From the NCBI GenBank assembly GCA_002455215.1, contig DKKK01000027.1, positions 7,155 to 13,221 on the forward strand: a DNA stretch of 6,067 nucleotides. Direction: 5' to 3'. Below the pieces are notes generated by a model. That model ran no database searches, had not been told where the DNA came from, and worked only from the letters and a program-made list of their open reading frames with translations. Positions 1 to 5,808 of the stretch are shown here, piece by piece. The DNA is from Anaerolineales bacterium UBA6668 (GTDB taxonomy: Bacteria; Chloroflexota; Anaerolineae; Anaerolineales; UBA6668). Made by a program: the position numbers and the translations under genes. Within the stretch, counting starts at the first letter, position 1. Every line of letters begins with the position of its first letter.

Positions 1-634
1 CAATTAATAAGCGTTCCAGCGGCATGCGAATGGCAATTCGCCGAAGTTCATCTGACTTACCAAAAGTGACCGGACCTGTAATGCCCAGATAAAAACCGAG
101 TTCAAGCACTTGCTGTGCTTGGCTCCAATCTCCACCAAAAGAGTGGAAAACGCCGGGCGGGCAAGTGGCTTTCCTTTGCAAAACCCATGCGTGAACCATC
201 TCGTACACATCGGCAAAAGCATCTCGGCAATGAATGATAACGGGTAGGTTGAGTTGCTCTGCTAGCTCAAGTTGTTGCCGAAATGCTATTTTTTGTTGCT
301 GGGCAGGCACTTTTTGCCAGTAGTAATCAAGCCCAATTTCACCGATTGCAACTACCTTCGGCTGGCTTGCCAACTGCCGGATCGTGTTTAGGTCTTGATT
401 GGTGAAGTTTATCACAGAGTTTGGATGAACGCCAAAAGCGGCATAAATGGGTGAGTAGGCATCGCAGAGTGCTTGGATTGCTTGCGCTTGGCTCAACTCA
501 ACTGCAGGAATCAGGATGAACTTAACGCCAGTGGTAACTGCGTTTTGTATCACTTCTGCCCGGTCTACAGCAAAATGCTCAAAATCAAGATGGCAATGTG
601 TATCGGTTAGGTAGGGGTGGCTAGGTTGTTGCAT
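1..634 (-). CDS. TatD-family metal-dependent hydrolase (deoxyribonuclease-like), C-terminus cut off by window edge
   Basis: Reading the minus strand from the ATG at 634-632 gives an uninterrupted frame of 211 residues to the left edge. Seen directly: DTHCHLDF (H13, H15), GVHPNS at 69-73, GEIGLDYY (E99), PVIIHCRDA (H135), GVFHSF (H164) and GITGPVTFGKSDELRRIA near the end. These are the ordered metal-binding blocks of the TatD amidohydrolase-fold family. Two-metal members remove nucleotides from DNA or act on related substrates in the cytosol. The final metal-binding Asp of the family lies beyond the edge. Full-length members are about 255-265 residues, so roughly 50 are missing. The start is fixed by the distance to DTHCH. 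No Shine-Dalgarno sequence precedes it; a TAAAAT box at 648-643 would put the transcript start within a few bases of the ATG, so a leaderless mRNA is possible. The exact substrate is unknown. Family call is firm. Confidence 0.95.
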   Translation of the reverse strand, partial: MQQPSHPYLTDTHCHLDFEHFAVDRAEVIQNAVTTGVKFILIPAVELSQAQAIQALCDAYSPIYAAFGVHPNSVINFTNQDLNTIRQLASQPKVVAIGEIGLDYYWQKVPAQQQKIAFRQQLELAEQLNLPVIIHCRDAFADVYEMVHAWVLQRKATCPPGVFHSFGGDWSQAQQVLELGFYLGITGPVTFGKSDELRRIAIRMPLERLLI

Positions 635-642
635 ACGCTAAA

Positions 643-687
643 ATTTTACCACTATTTACTACGTGGGAATTTACCCTGTGGTAAAAT
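643..687. repeat. 10-bp perfect inverted repeat upstream of the TatD gene
   Basis: ATTTTACCAC at 643-652 and its exact reverse complement GTGGTAAAAT at 678-687 flank a 25-base centre. The left arm overlaps TAAAAT (648-643 on the minus strand), a plausible -10 box for the TatD gene, so the repeat could be an operator as easily as an RNA stem. No T run follows either arm in a way that would make a good terminator. The arms are seen directly; the role is inference. Confidence 0.5.
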
Positions 688-688
688 G

Positions 689-716
689 AAAAAGCCCACC
701 GTCCCAACAGTGGGCT
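689..716 (-). terminator. Intrinsic terminator, minus strand
   Basis: Read on the minus strand, AGCCCACUG and CGGUGGGCU form a 9-bp GC-rich stem (716-708 with 701-693, including one U-G pair) around the loop UUGGGA. A run of five U follows at 693-689. On the plus strand the U-G pair becomes an A-C mismatch and no T run follows, so the direction is minus. It sits 55 bases upstream of the TatD start, so it ends or attenuates a transcript that begins further right. Confidence 0.7.
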
Positions 717-812
717 AGTCCCAAGGTATCATTATGTTTTGTATAATGATGTTCCACCCTGTTCGTTTGTGTTTGAAGAGACCAAACACAAAATGTGTTA
801 CTGAACCACCTT
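689..812 (-). ncRNA. Candidate structured small RNA or terminator-controlled leader, family not recognised
   Basis: About 124 bases on the minus strand fold into a compact plan: a closing stem AAGGU (812-808) with ACCUU (727-723), extendable by CCC (816-814) with GGG (722-720); a perfect 10-bp hairpin, UUUGUGUUUG-type arms at 792-783 and 775-766 with a 7-base loop; a perfect 8-bp hairpin, AUCAUUAU-type arms at 750-743 and 735-728 with a 7-base loop; then the intrinsic terminator. A promoter-like pair lies just upstream at 847-818. A competing hairpin, AACACA (799-794) with UGUGUU (790-785), would break the 10-bp stem, which gives a possible switch. It could be an independent sRNA or an attenuating leader for the TatD gene. 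It does not match tRNA, tmRNA, SRP or 6S RNA as far as I can see. No protein is encoded here. The pairings are seen; the RNA is inferred. Confidence 0.4.
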
Positions 813-817
813 CGGGT

Positions 818-847
818 ATAGTATTACATTTTTCCTAAAACTCTCAA
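818..847 (-). promoter_or_regulatory. Putative sigma-70-type promoter for the minus-strand RNA
   Basis: On the minus strand TTGAGA (847-842, five of six consensus bases) and TACTAT (823-818, four of six) are separated by 18 bases. Transcription would start near 811, at the closing stem of the candidate RNA. The match is moderate and AT-rich sequence gives chance hits, but the position agrees with the terminator at the other end. Confidence 0.35.
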
Positions 848-893
848 TAGACACTTGTACTGTTTTTCACAATTAGTATTTTTCTACTTCTTT

Positions 894-1532
894 ATGTACA
901 AAGTAATTATTGTCGAAGACCAAGAACTGACTGCTAGCGGTCATGCCAACCCACTCAAGATGCCCGATTTTTCTGTGATAGCTACCTATCACGACCGTAA
1001 GCAATTGCGCCAGTCACCTTTGCTAAATTCCGCGCATTTAATTTTATTAGACTTGAAACTACCAGAAGAACGGTCGGATTCGCACGCTATAGGCACATGT
1101 GTTCCCACCATTGATTTGGTTTCTGATTTGATTAAGCAGTACCCATCTTTGCGTATCGTGCTTTTGACCAATGAATCTTCTCAATACTATATTTTACATA
1201 GCAAAATTGCTGGAGCACATGGTTATCTGGTTAAATCGCAGGTGGGGCTGGCTGGAACGCTCCCCGAGACGTTATTAAGCATTCTCGCAGATGGCAGACG
1301 CATCTTCCCGGAAGCTGACTACCCAAGCGAAGTTATGGAATTAAGCGAAGCAGAGCTACGAGTTCTAATCGCCAAAATCGAAAATCCCGGCAAATCTTCA
1401 AAACATGTTGGGCAATTACTTGGGTCGAAGTCTTCAACCGTGCGCAATCACTTGTCCAGCGCTTACAAAAAGCTAGGAGTCAACTCACTGGATGAAGCAA
1501 GGCAACGGCTCCTTGAATTGGGGATGGCGTAA
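894..1532 (+). CDS. NarL/LuxR-family two-component response regulator
   Basis: A cytosolic DNA-binding regulator of 212 residues. The receiver domain spans about 1-125: acidic pair E8-D9 in KVIIVEDQ, phospho-acceptor D53 in LILLDLKLP, switch T92 in LLTNES, and conserved K114 in GYLVK. The LuxR-type helix-turn-helix spans about 149-208, from LSEAELRVL through STVRNHLSSAYKKLGV. Phosphorylation by the kinase that starts 4 bp downstream is the obvious inference. Odd point: between P57 and the helix beginning near I73 there are about 11 more residues than in NarL. The ATG at 894 is chosen because it places the first receiver strand at residue 3; a TTG at 855 would add a hydrophobic 13-residue leader with no family counterpart. 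There is no Shine-Dalgarno sequence before 894. Target genes are unknown. Length is normal for the family (about 210-220). Confidence 0.93.
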   Translation: MYKVIIVEDQELTASGHANPLKMPDFSVIATYHDRKQLRQSPLLNSAHLILLDLKLPEERSDSHAIGTCVPTIDLVSDLIKQYPSLRIVLLTNESSQYYILHSKIAGAHGYLVKSQVGLAGTLPETLLSILADGRRIFPEADYPSEVMELSEAELRVLIAKIENPGKSSKHVGQLLGSKSSTVRNHLSSAYKKLGVNSLDEARQRLLELGMA

Positions 1533-1536
1533 TTAT

Positions 1537-3687
1537 ATGGAAGACCTTTCATTCAAAGACCCTGTTTGGCGTTGGCGGGTTGCATCTTTGATACTGGTCA
1601 GCAGTACTTTTGTATATATATTGGTTGAACTTGTCATCATCTATGGCTTTATCTATCTGCCACATTTTGACAATACGGATTTTAATCTTGCCGATGGTTG
1701 TATAGCAAATGGTAGGGATATCTGTAGTAAAAAAATAACAGCCATTAACCATATCTCCTATGACGAGATTATAGGGCGCAATAATTGGGATTTATTTGGC
1801 AATAACCGACCCATGCGTGTATCCGTACAGGAAACTGGCGCAGACCCAGTGATACTCAATGTGATTCCAACTCACCCAAAAACATTTGAAAATTTATTGT
1901 CTTTAATACCATTGATGACTGCCGTTTTGATTCTGTTTGCGATTACCCCCAAAAACGATGATTTATTTTTGCTTACTTTAGATTTGTGTTTATTCGCAAT
2001 TGTTTTGGCATCGGGTACGTATATCGCTTTTGTCAAAGGTCCCGTCTTCTTTCCGATAATTTATCCTTTCGCCGTTTGTTTATCGGGTGCGTTGTTTATT
2101 ATTTCCATTTCAAAACTTTTAAAACCGATTGAAGCTATCACACAGAATAAAATCATCCCGTCAGCCATTCTCTTAAGCGCTATGGGTGTTGGCGGGTATG
2201 ATTTCGTTACCGGCGTAGGTATCAAATATGTGTATTTTTTGGGAGCAGTATTGGTTGGTACGATTTTGTTATTTGTTGGAATAGGGCGACTTAAAACCAA
2301 TAGAAGAGTAAAAATTTACAGCATGATGGGGTTTTTTACATTGGTTGCCCCAATCTTTATTGGGTTAGTAGCCCTGTCTTTGACCAAAACTCCTTCCGTA
2401 GCTCATCGTATATTAATTTCGATTGGAATTATTCTATTTTCTTTACTGCCTCCTGTCGCGTTATTCATTTATGCGAGAATATCGAAAGACTGGCGATTTT
2501 CGGTGGAGCGGAGCTTCGTCCTTTTCTCGTACAGTTTCTTAGCCATAATCCTTTCGGTTTTTATCAATTACCTGCTCATCCCATATTTTTTCCCAGATTT
2601 TCAATACTCACTTCTGCCCCTATTGGAAACAGCCATTGCTGTAATAATAGCCTTAATTTTTTGGGAAAAATATGTGGAATTTGCCGAAAGAAATTTACTG
2701 CGCTTACCTTTTCCACCCAAACAATGGGAAGAAAACTTCACCCAAAAGTTGGTACAATCACAAAATTCCCAGCAATTGGAAGACGCTTTGCGTCAATTAA
2801 TTGCCAGTTTTCGCATTCGTTCCGCCAAAATTGAGTTTGCGGTTAACCATTATGCGCCCAAGCTATTGTTGCAACAGGGTGATATTCATGAAACCGCAGA
2901 AGCAGATGGAAAGTATTACCTCCTAAAAATCCACCCTGACGCTTCCGCTGGCATAACTGCTTGGTTTGGTGAGAAGGAAAGCGGCAGTTATTACGGACAT
3001 CGCGAAAAGCAGGCATTGCTGACCGCGCTAAAGCAAACGTTTGTAGCAAGTCAATTGTTGCGCCAAAAGGACGAAATGACTGCACTCTACCAGCGCGACC
3101 AAGAGCGTGCCGCTCAAATTCCTTTGCAAGTGGCGGATGATTTACACGATATTGTCCTAAACAAGCTCAACGAGATTATTGTGGACATGCACCGCCGCAA
3201 TGCGCCGGAACTGCCTGCCGTGCAAAGCGTAAACAGTGACCTGCGTTTGGCGATGGCACAACTTCGCCAAGGAAACTTACTGGAAGGGCTACACTTTGCA
3301 TTGGGAAATGTAGTCGAAGAACTTAACCGCAAATACTCGGACGCACCCGCCATTCATTTTAATATTGTCAAAGCATCCTATCGCTACCCAGAAGATGTAG
3401 AGCGACAAGCGCTTTTTATTATGCGCGAGTTATGTATCAATGCAAAAAAACATGCCAATGCCAGTTTTATCGAGTTGTTTGGTGAATTAACCCCCCACGC
3501 GTTCACCTTACAACTGGAAGATGACGGGGATGGCTTGCCGAAAAATTTTATGGAAACCGACAGGTTTGGCTTAAAGGCGGTATGGCACCGTGCAAAGCAA
3601 ATCTCTGCACAGATTGAATACGATAGCGAGAGCGGCACATGCTTCCGCCTATATTGGGAACAGAAGGGCGCTCTTCAACACGAATAA
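1537..3687 (+). CDS. Polytopic membrane sensor histidine kinase, NarL family (HisKA_3-like)
   Basis: A 716-residue membrane kinase that should autophosphorylate on His and pass the phosphate to D53 of the upstream regulator. Visible order: first membrane helix at about 15-40; a loop of about 80 residues, probably outside the membrane, with C55 and C63 and a PDZ-like stretch (ITAINHISYDEI, later PVILNVIP); then roughly eight or nine helices between 119 and 376; a linker; a degenerate GAF-like region at about 395-508; a DHp helix with H537 in ADDLHDIVLN; and an HATPase domain with N-box N635 (RELCINAKKHA), DDGDGLP at 662-668 and RFGLKAV at 676-682. The phosphatase Gln of the usual HDxxxQ is N542 here. 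The ATG at 1537 lies 4 bp after the regulator stop, with GGGGA at 1520-1524; an ATG at 1492 inside the regulator would add 15 residues. The ligand is unknown. The PDZ-like and GAF-like calls are weak; the kinase call is firm. Confidence 0.92.
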   Translation: MEDLSFKDPVWRWRVASLILVSSTFVYILVELVIIYGFIYLPHFDNTDFNLADGCIANGRDICSKKITAINHISYDEIIGRNNWDLFGNNRPMRVSVQETGADPVILNVIPTHPKTFENLLSLIPLMTAVLILFAITPKNDDLFLLTLDLCLFAIVLASGTYIAFVKGPVFFPIIYPFAVCLSGALFIISISKLLKPIEAITQNKIIPSAILLSAMGVGGYDFVTGVGIKYVYFLGAVLVGTILLFVGIGRLKTNRRVKIYSMMGFFTLVAPIFIGLVALSLTKTPSVAHRILISIGIILFSLLPPVALFIYARISKDWRFSVERSFVLFSYSFLAIILSVFINYLLIPYFFPDFQYSLLPLLETAIAVIIALIFWEKYVEFAERNLLRLPFPPKQWEENFTQKLVQSQNSQQLEDALRQLIASFRIRSAKIEFAVNHYAPKLLLQQGDIHETAEADGKYYLLKIHPDASAGITAWFGEKESGSYYGHREKQALLTALKQTFVASQLLRQKDEMTALYQRDQERAAQIPLQVADDLHDIVLNKLNEIIVDMHRRNAPELPAVQSVNSDLRLAMAQLRQGNLLEGLHFALGNVVEELNRKYSDAPAIHFNIVKASYRYPEDVERQALFIMRELCINAKKHANASFIELFGELTPHAFTLQLEDDGDGLPKNFMETDRFGLKAVWHRAKQISAQIEYDSESGTCFRLYWEQKGALQHE

Positions 3688-3778
3688 AGGTTGTGCTTTA
3701 GCCCTAAAGAAAAAGGTAGAATTTGCATTTGGGTGTACATGGCAAACATAAACCGTGCCCAATACCCACCTCCCGACT

Positions 3779-3806
3779 TTCGCAGAACGCCAAACAAAAA
3801 TATAAT
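3779..3806 (+). promoter_or_regulatory. Putative promoter for the hydrolase operon
   Basis: TATAAT at 3801-3806 is a perfect -10 match. TTCGCA at 3779-3784 matches four of six -35 bases with a 16-base spacer. Transcription would start near 3813, giving a leader of about 108 bases before the ATG at 3921. The -35 box overlaps the left arm of the inverted repeat at 3781-3846. It suggests that the downstream genes are transcribed independently of the two-component pair. Confidence 0.4.
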
Positions 3807-3846
3807 AGGGGTATATTCGGCAACACCAAAATTTGCGCGTTCTGCG
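3781..3846. repeat. Long imperfect inverted repeat in the gap after the kinase gene
   Basis: CGCAGAACGC at 3781-3790 is the exact reverse complement of GCGTTCTGCG at 3837-3846. The pairing continues inward as CAAA (3791-3794) with TTTG (3832-3835) after a single bulged C at 3836, for 14 pairs in all. Nested inside, AATATA (3799-3804) and TATATT (3812-3817) form a 6-bp hairpin. It could be an operator pair around the promoter, a structured RNA in read-through transcripts, or a small palindromic intergenic repeat. Only a copy-number search would tell. Confidence 0.5.
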
Positions 3847-3896
3847 TTAGGAAAAGCGTAATTCAAGATACGGTACGGTTAAAACGTTCCGAATAT
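3813..3896 (+). promoter_or_regulatory. Possible bistable leader of the hydrolase mRNA
   Basis: ATATTCGG at 3813-3820, which would be the very 5' end of the predicted transcript, is the exact reverse complement of CCGAATAT at 3889-3896, ending 24 bases before the ATG. The CCG at 3889-3891 can instead close a local hairpin, CGGTACG (3871-3877) with CGTTCCG (3885-3891), which has one mismatch. The two folds exclude each other. There is no terminator between them and the gene, so any control would act on translation or stability. The pairings are seen; the function is inferred. Confidence 0.25.
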
Positions 3897-3920
3897 TTCA
3901 CACCACCCTCAGAGCAAACT

Positions 3921-5162
3921 ATGATTTCTGTCAATCCCCAACGAACCATTGAAGAACTGCGCCAATTGCAGGCATTAACTGGCAATGAAGACGGCGCTCA
4001 ACGCCTAGCGTGGAGCGACACTTGGCTGAAAGCCCGCCAATGGTACAAAGACAAACTTGCCGCACTACCTGTGAAAGTCGAGCAAGATGAAGCGGGCAAC
4101 CTATGGGCAACTCTACTAGGAAAAAGTGACAAAACCTTACTCATTGGGGGGCATTTGGATAGTGTTCCCAATGGTGGTTGGCTAGATGGCTGTCTGAATG
4201 TGTTGGCTGGACTAGAAGTATTGCGTGGAATTGTCGAAAATGGCACGCCACCGATAACCGTGCGTTTGGTAGATTGGGCTGACGAAGAAGGCGCTCGCTT
4301 TGGTGGAAGCTTGTTTGGCTCCGGCGCGGTGAGCGGCAACCTAAATATTGAAACTGCTTACACGCTGAAGGACGCTTGGGGCAATGCCTTACCGGAAGTA
4401 GTCGGGCGGTGTGGCGTCAACCTTGCTACCATTCAAAATGCCCAATTGCAACTAAAAAATGCACTTGGCTATTTGGAACTTCACATCGAGCAAGGTCCAG
4501 TTTTAGAATCGATGTCACTGCCGATGGGCGCAGTCATCGGGGCAAATGGCATTGAACGGTATCTTTTCCGTTTTACCGGGCAAGCCGCCCATGCTGGCTC
4601 CACCCCAATGAAACAACGGCGTGATGCCTTCCTAGCGGCGGCACGTTGGGCGCTGGCGGTCCGTGAGTGTGCGATTGAGCAACAAGGTGTTGGCACAACT
4701 GGCAAGGTAGTCACCCAACCGGGCATCTACACCGCAGTATCGGGGATGTGCGAAATATCGCTAGACCTGCGCAACCTGAATCCGAGCGGACTTGCCGCTC
4801 AATCTGCCCATGCCAAGCAAGTGGCACAACAAATCGCCGATGAAGAACGCGTTTCCCTCGAAATTATTCCCATTTTTGATTGTTCGCCCACCCAATTTAG
4901 TGCGGATTTGGTCAATTTTGCCGACCAAGCAATTGTGGAAACCTGTGGGGTTAGCCATCGCCTACCGAGTGGTCCCCTGCACGATGCCTGCGAAGTATGC
5001 CGAGCGGGCGTACCAACCGTGATGATGTTCGTACAAAGCCTAAACGGACTCTCGCACTGCAAAGAAGAAGATACCCTTGTCGAGCATATTGAAATGAGCA
5101 TACAAGCGCTCGCTCGCCTGACCGAAAAAGCGATACCCTGGGTAGAGAATTATGCAGATTAA
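3921..5162 (+). CDS. Zn-dependent amidase, hydantoinase/carbamoylase family (M20-type fold)
   Basis: A 413-residue cytosolic metalloenzyme of the family that hydrolyses N-carbamoyl-amino acids, allantoate, ureidoglycolate or related C-N bonds. Seen directly: GGHLDSVPNGG (H78, D80), WLDGCLNVLAGLEVLR (bridging D89), DWADEEGARFGGS (E122, E123), LELHIEQGPVLE (H188), GQAAHAGSTPM (dimerisation/lid region, H224), and GLSHCKEED (H379) near the C-terminus. These are the metal ligands and the HIEQGP signature of the family, in order and complete. N93 sits where many relatives have Gly in the DGxxG motif. Length is typical (about 410). The ATG at 3921 is chosen because MISVNPQRTIEEL is a normal family N-terminus; a TTG at 3723 would add 66 residues unlike any domain. 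The ribosome site is weak (AGAG at 3911-3914). Its stop overlaps the next gene by 11 bases. The exact substrate cannot be read from sequence. Confidence 0.93.
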   Translation: MISVNPQRTIEELRQLQALTGNEDGAQRLAWSDTWLKARQWYKDKLAALPVKVEQDEAGNLWATLLGKSDKTLLIGGHLDSVPNGGWLDGCLNVLAGLEVLRGIVENGTPPITVRLVDWADEEGARFGGSLFGSGAVSGNLNIETAYTLKDAWGNALPEVVGRCGVNLATIQNAQLQLKNALGYLELHIEQGPVLESMSLPMGAVIGANGIERYLFRFTGQAAHAGSTPMKQRRDAFLAAARWALAVRECAIEQQGVGTTGKVVTQPGIYTAVSGMCEISLDLRNLNPSGLAAQSAHAKQVAQQIADEERVSLEIIPIFDCSPTQFSADLVNFADQAIVETCGVSHRLPSGPLHDACEVCRAGVPTVMMFVQSLNGLSHCKEEDTLVEHIEMSIQALARLTEKAIPWVENYAD

Positions 5163-5808
5163 TTTGGACCATTTGGTTTTTGCCACCGATGATTTAAGCC
5201 GTGGTGAAAACCTGCTGGCTGAGCGTCTGGGCATCACCTTTGCTGGAGGGGGAAAGCATGAACGCATGGGCACGCACAATCGGGTGGTACGCCTGCAAAG
5301 CGGGTGTTATCTGGAATTGATAGCAATTGACCCGACTGCGCCAGCACCTTCGCAAGCGCGTTGGTTCGACCTCGACACACCACAACTGCAAGCTCAGCTC
5401 AAAGGCTTTCCGAAGCTTGTGCATTGGGTAGTGCGGACGAAACAAGTACCGTTGGACTTGACCAGTTTTGCGGATGAGTGGAAAATTGCGCTAGGCAAGC
5501 CGACCGCCATGCAACGGGGTTCCTTACAATGGGAGATTACACTGCCCAGTGATGGGAAACGACCCGCCGGTGGGGCATTGCCCTATGTGATTGCCTGGCA
5601 CAGCGAGTCAGTACCCCCATTCTCATTACCAGAGAGTCACTTACATTTGCACGCTTTACACATCACCACACCCAACCCACCGGTAGTTCAGCAAGCCTTA
5701 CAAGGGCATCTGGTTGACTCACCCATTGAGCTGGTTTTTCACACGGGCGAAACCCGCCTCCAAGCGCTGGTAGAAACCCCACAAGGACAAAAATGGCTTT
5801 TAGGATAA
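5152..5808 (+). CDS. VOC-superfamily glyoxalase-like domain protein
   Basis: A 218-residue protein with the N-terminal pattern INLDHLVFATDDLSRGENLLAERLG followed by GGGKHERMGTHNRVVRLQSGCYLELIAID, which is the glyoxalase-like domain (PF13468 type) of the vicinal oxygen chelate fold. Candidate metal or ligand residues are H7, H36 and E55. The second half is more divergent, with a paired VOC module suggested by HLHLHALHITTPNP at about 163-176. Members are often annotated only as glyoxalase-like, and no defined reaction can be assigned. The ATG at 5152 lies inside the end of the amidase gene (11-base overlap) with GTAGAGA just upstream, so translation is probably coupled. Its own end overlaps the next gene by 16 bases. 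This position suggests a role with the amidase and the aminotransferase, perhaps on an intermediate; that part is inference. Confidence 0.85.
   Translation: MQINLDHLVFATDDLSRGENLLAERLGITFAGGGKHERMGTHNRVVRLQSGCYLELIAIDPTAPAPSQARWFDLDTPQLQAQLKGFPKLVHWVVRTKQVPLDLTSFADEWKIALGKPTAMQRGSLQWEITLPSDGKRPAGGALPYVIAWHSESVPPFSLPESHLHLHALHITTPNPPVVQQALQGHLVDSPIELVFHTGETRLQALVETPQGQKWLLG
5783..5787 (+). promoter_or_regulatory. Ribosome binding site deciding the aminotransferase start
   Basis: AAGGA lies 5 bases before the ATG at 5793, the clearest Shine-Dalgarno sequence in the window. It sits inside the VOC gene and supports a start that overlaps that gene by 16 bases. Confidence 0.65.

Noticed and set aside
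817..822. Plus-strand TATAGT as the regulator's -10 box
   Set aside because: No acceptable -35 box at 16-18 bases (TGTGTT at 794-799 matches poorly); the same bases fit the minus-strand promoter better.
874..879. Plus-strand TAGTAT as a -10 box giving a near-leaderless regulator mRNA
   Set aside because: The only TTG-containing hexamer upstream (855-860) is 13 bases away, too close; left unannotated.
855..893. TTG-started 13-residue extension of the response regulator
   Set aside because: Receiver domains begin a few residues before the first strand; MYKVIIVEDQ at 894 fits, the hydrophobic extension does not.
1492..1536. Earlier ATG for the kinase inside the regulator gene
   Set aside because: It would overlap the regulator by 41 bases and has no visible ribosome site; the ATG at 1537 gives a normal short N-terminus before the first membrane helix. 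It cannot be fully excluded.
3696..3709. Hairpin CTTTA-GCCC-TAAAG after the kinase as a terminator
   Set aside because: The stem is only 5 AT-rich pairs and is followed by A residues, not T, on the plus strand; no T run follows on the minus strand either.
3675..3866. Minus-strand frame of 63 codons in the gap after the kinase
   Set aside because: No recognisable protein pattern, no ribosome site, and it crosses the palindrome and the kinase end; most likely chance.
3723..3920. TTG-started 66-residue extension of the hydrolase
   Set aside because: The added residues resemble no domain or signal peptide, the stretch contains promoter-like and palindromic sequence, and the family N-terminus fits the ATG at 3921.
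3998..4339. Minus-strand frame of 113 codons opposite the hydrolase
   Set aside because: It mirrors the codon pattern of a clearly real gene, is low in complexity and rich in Ser and Pro, as antisense shadows are.
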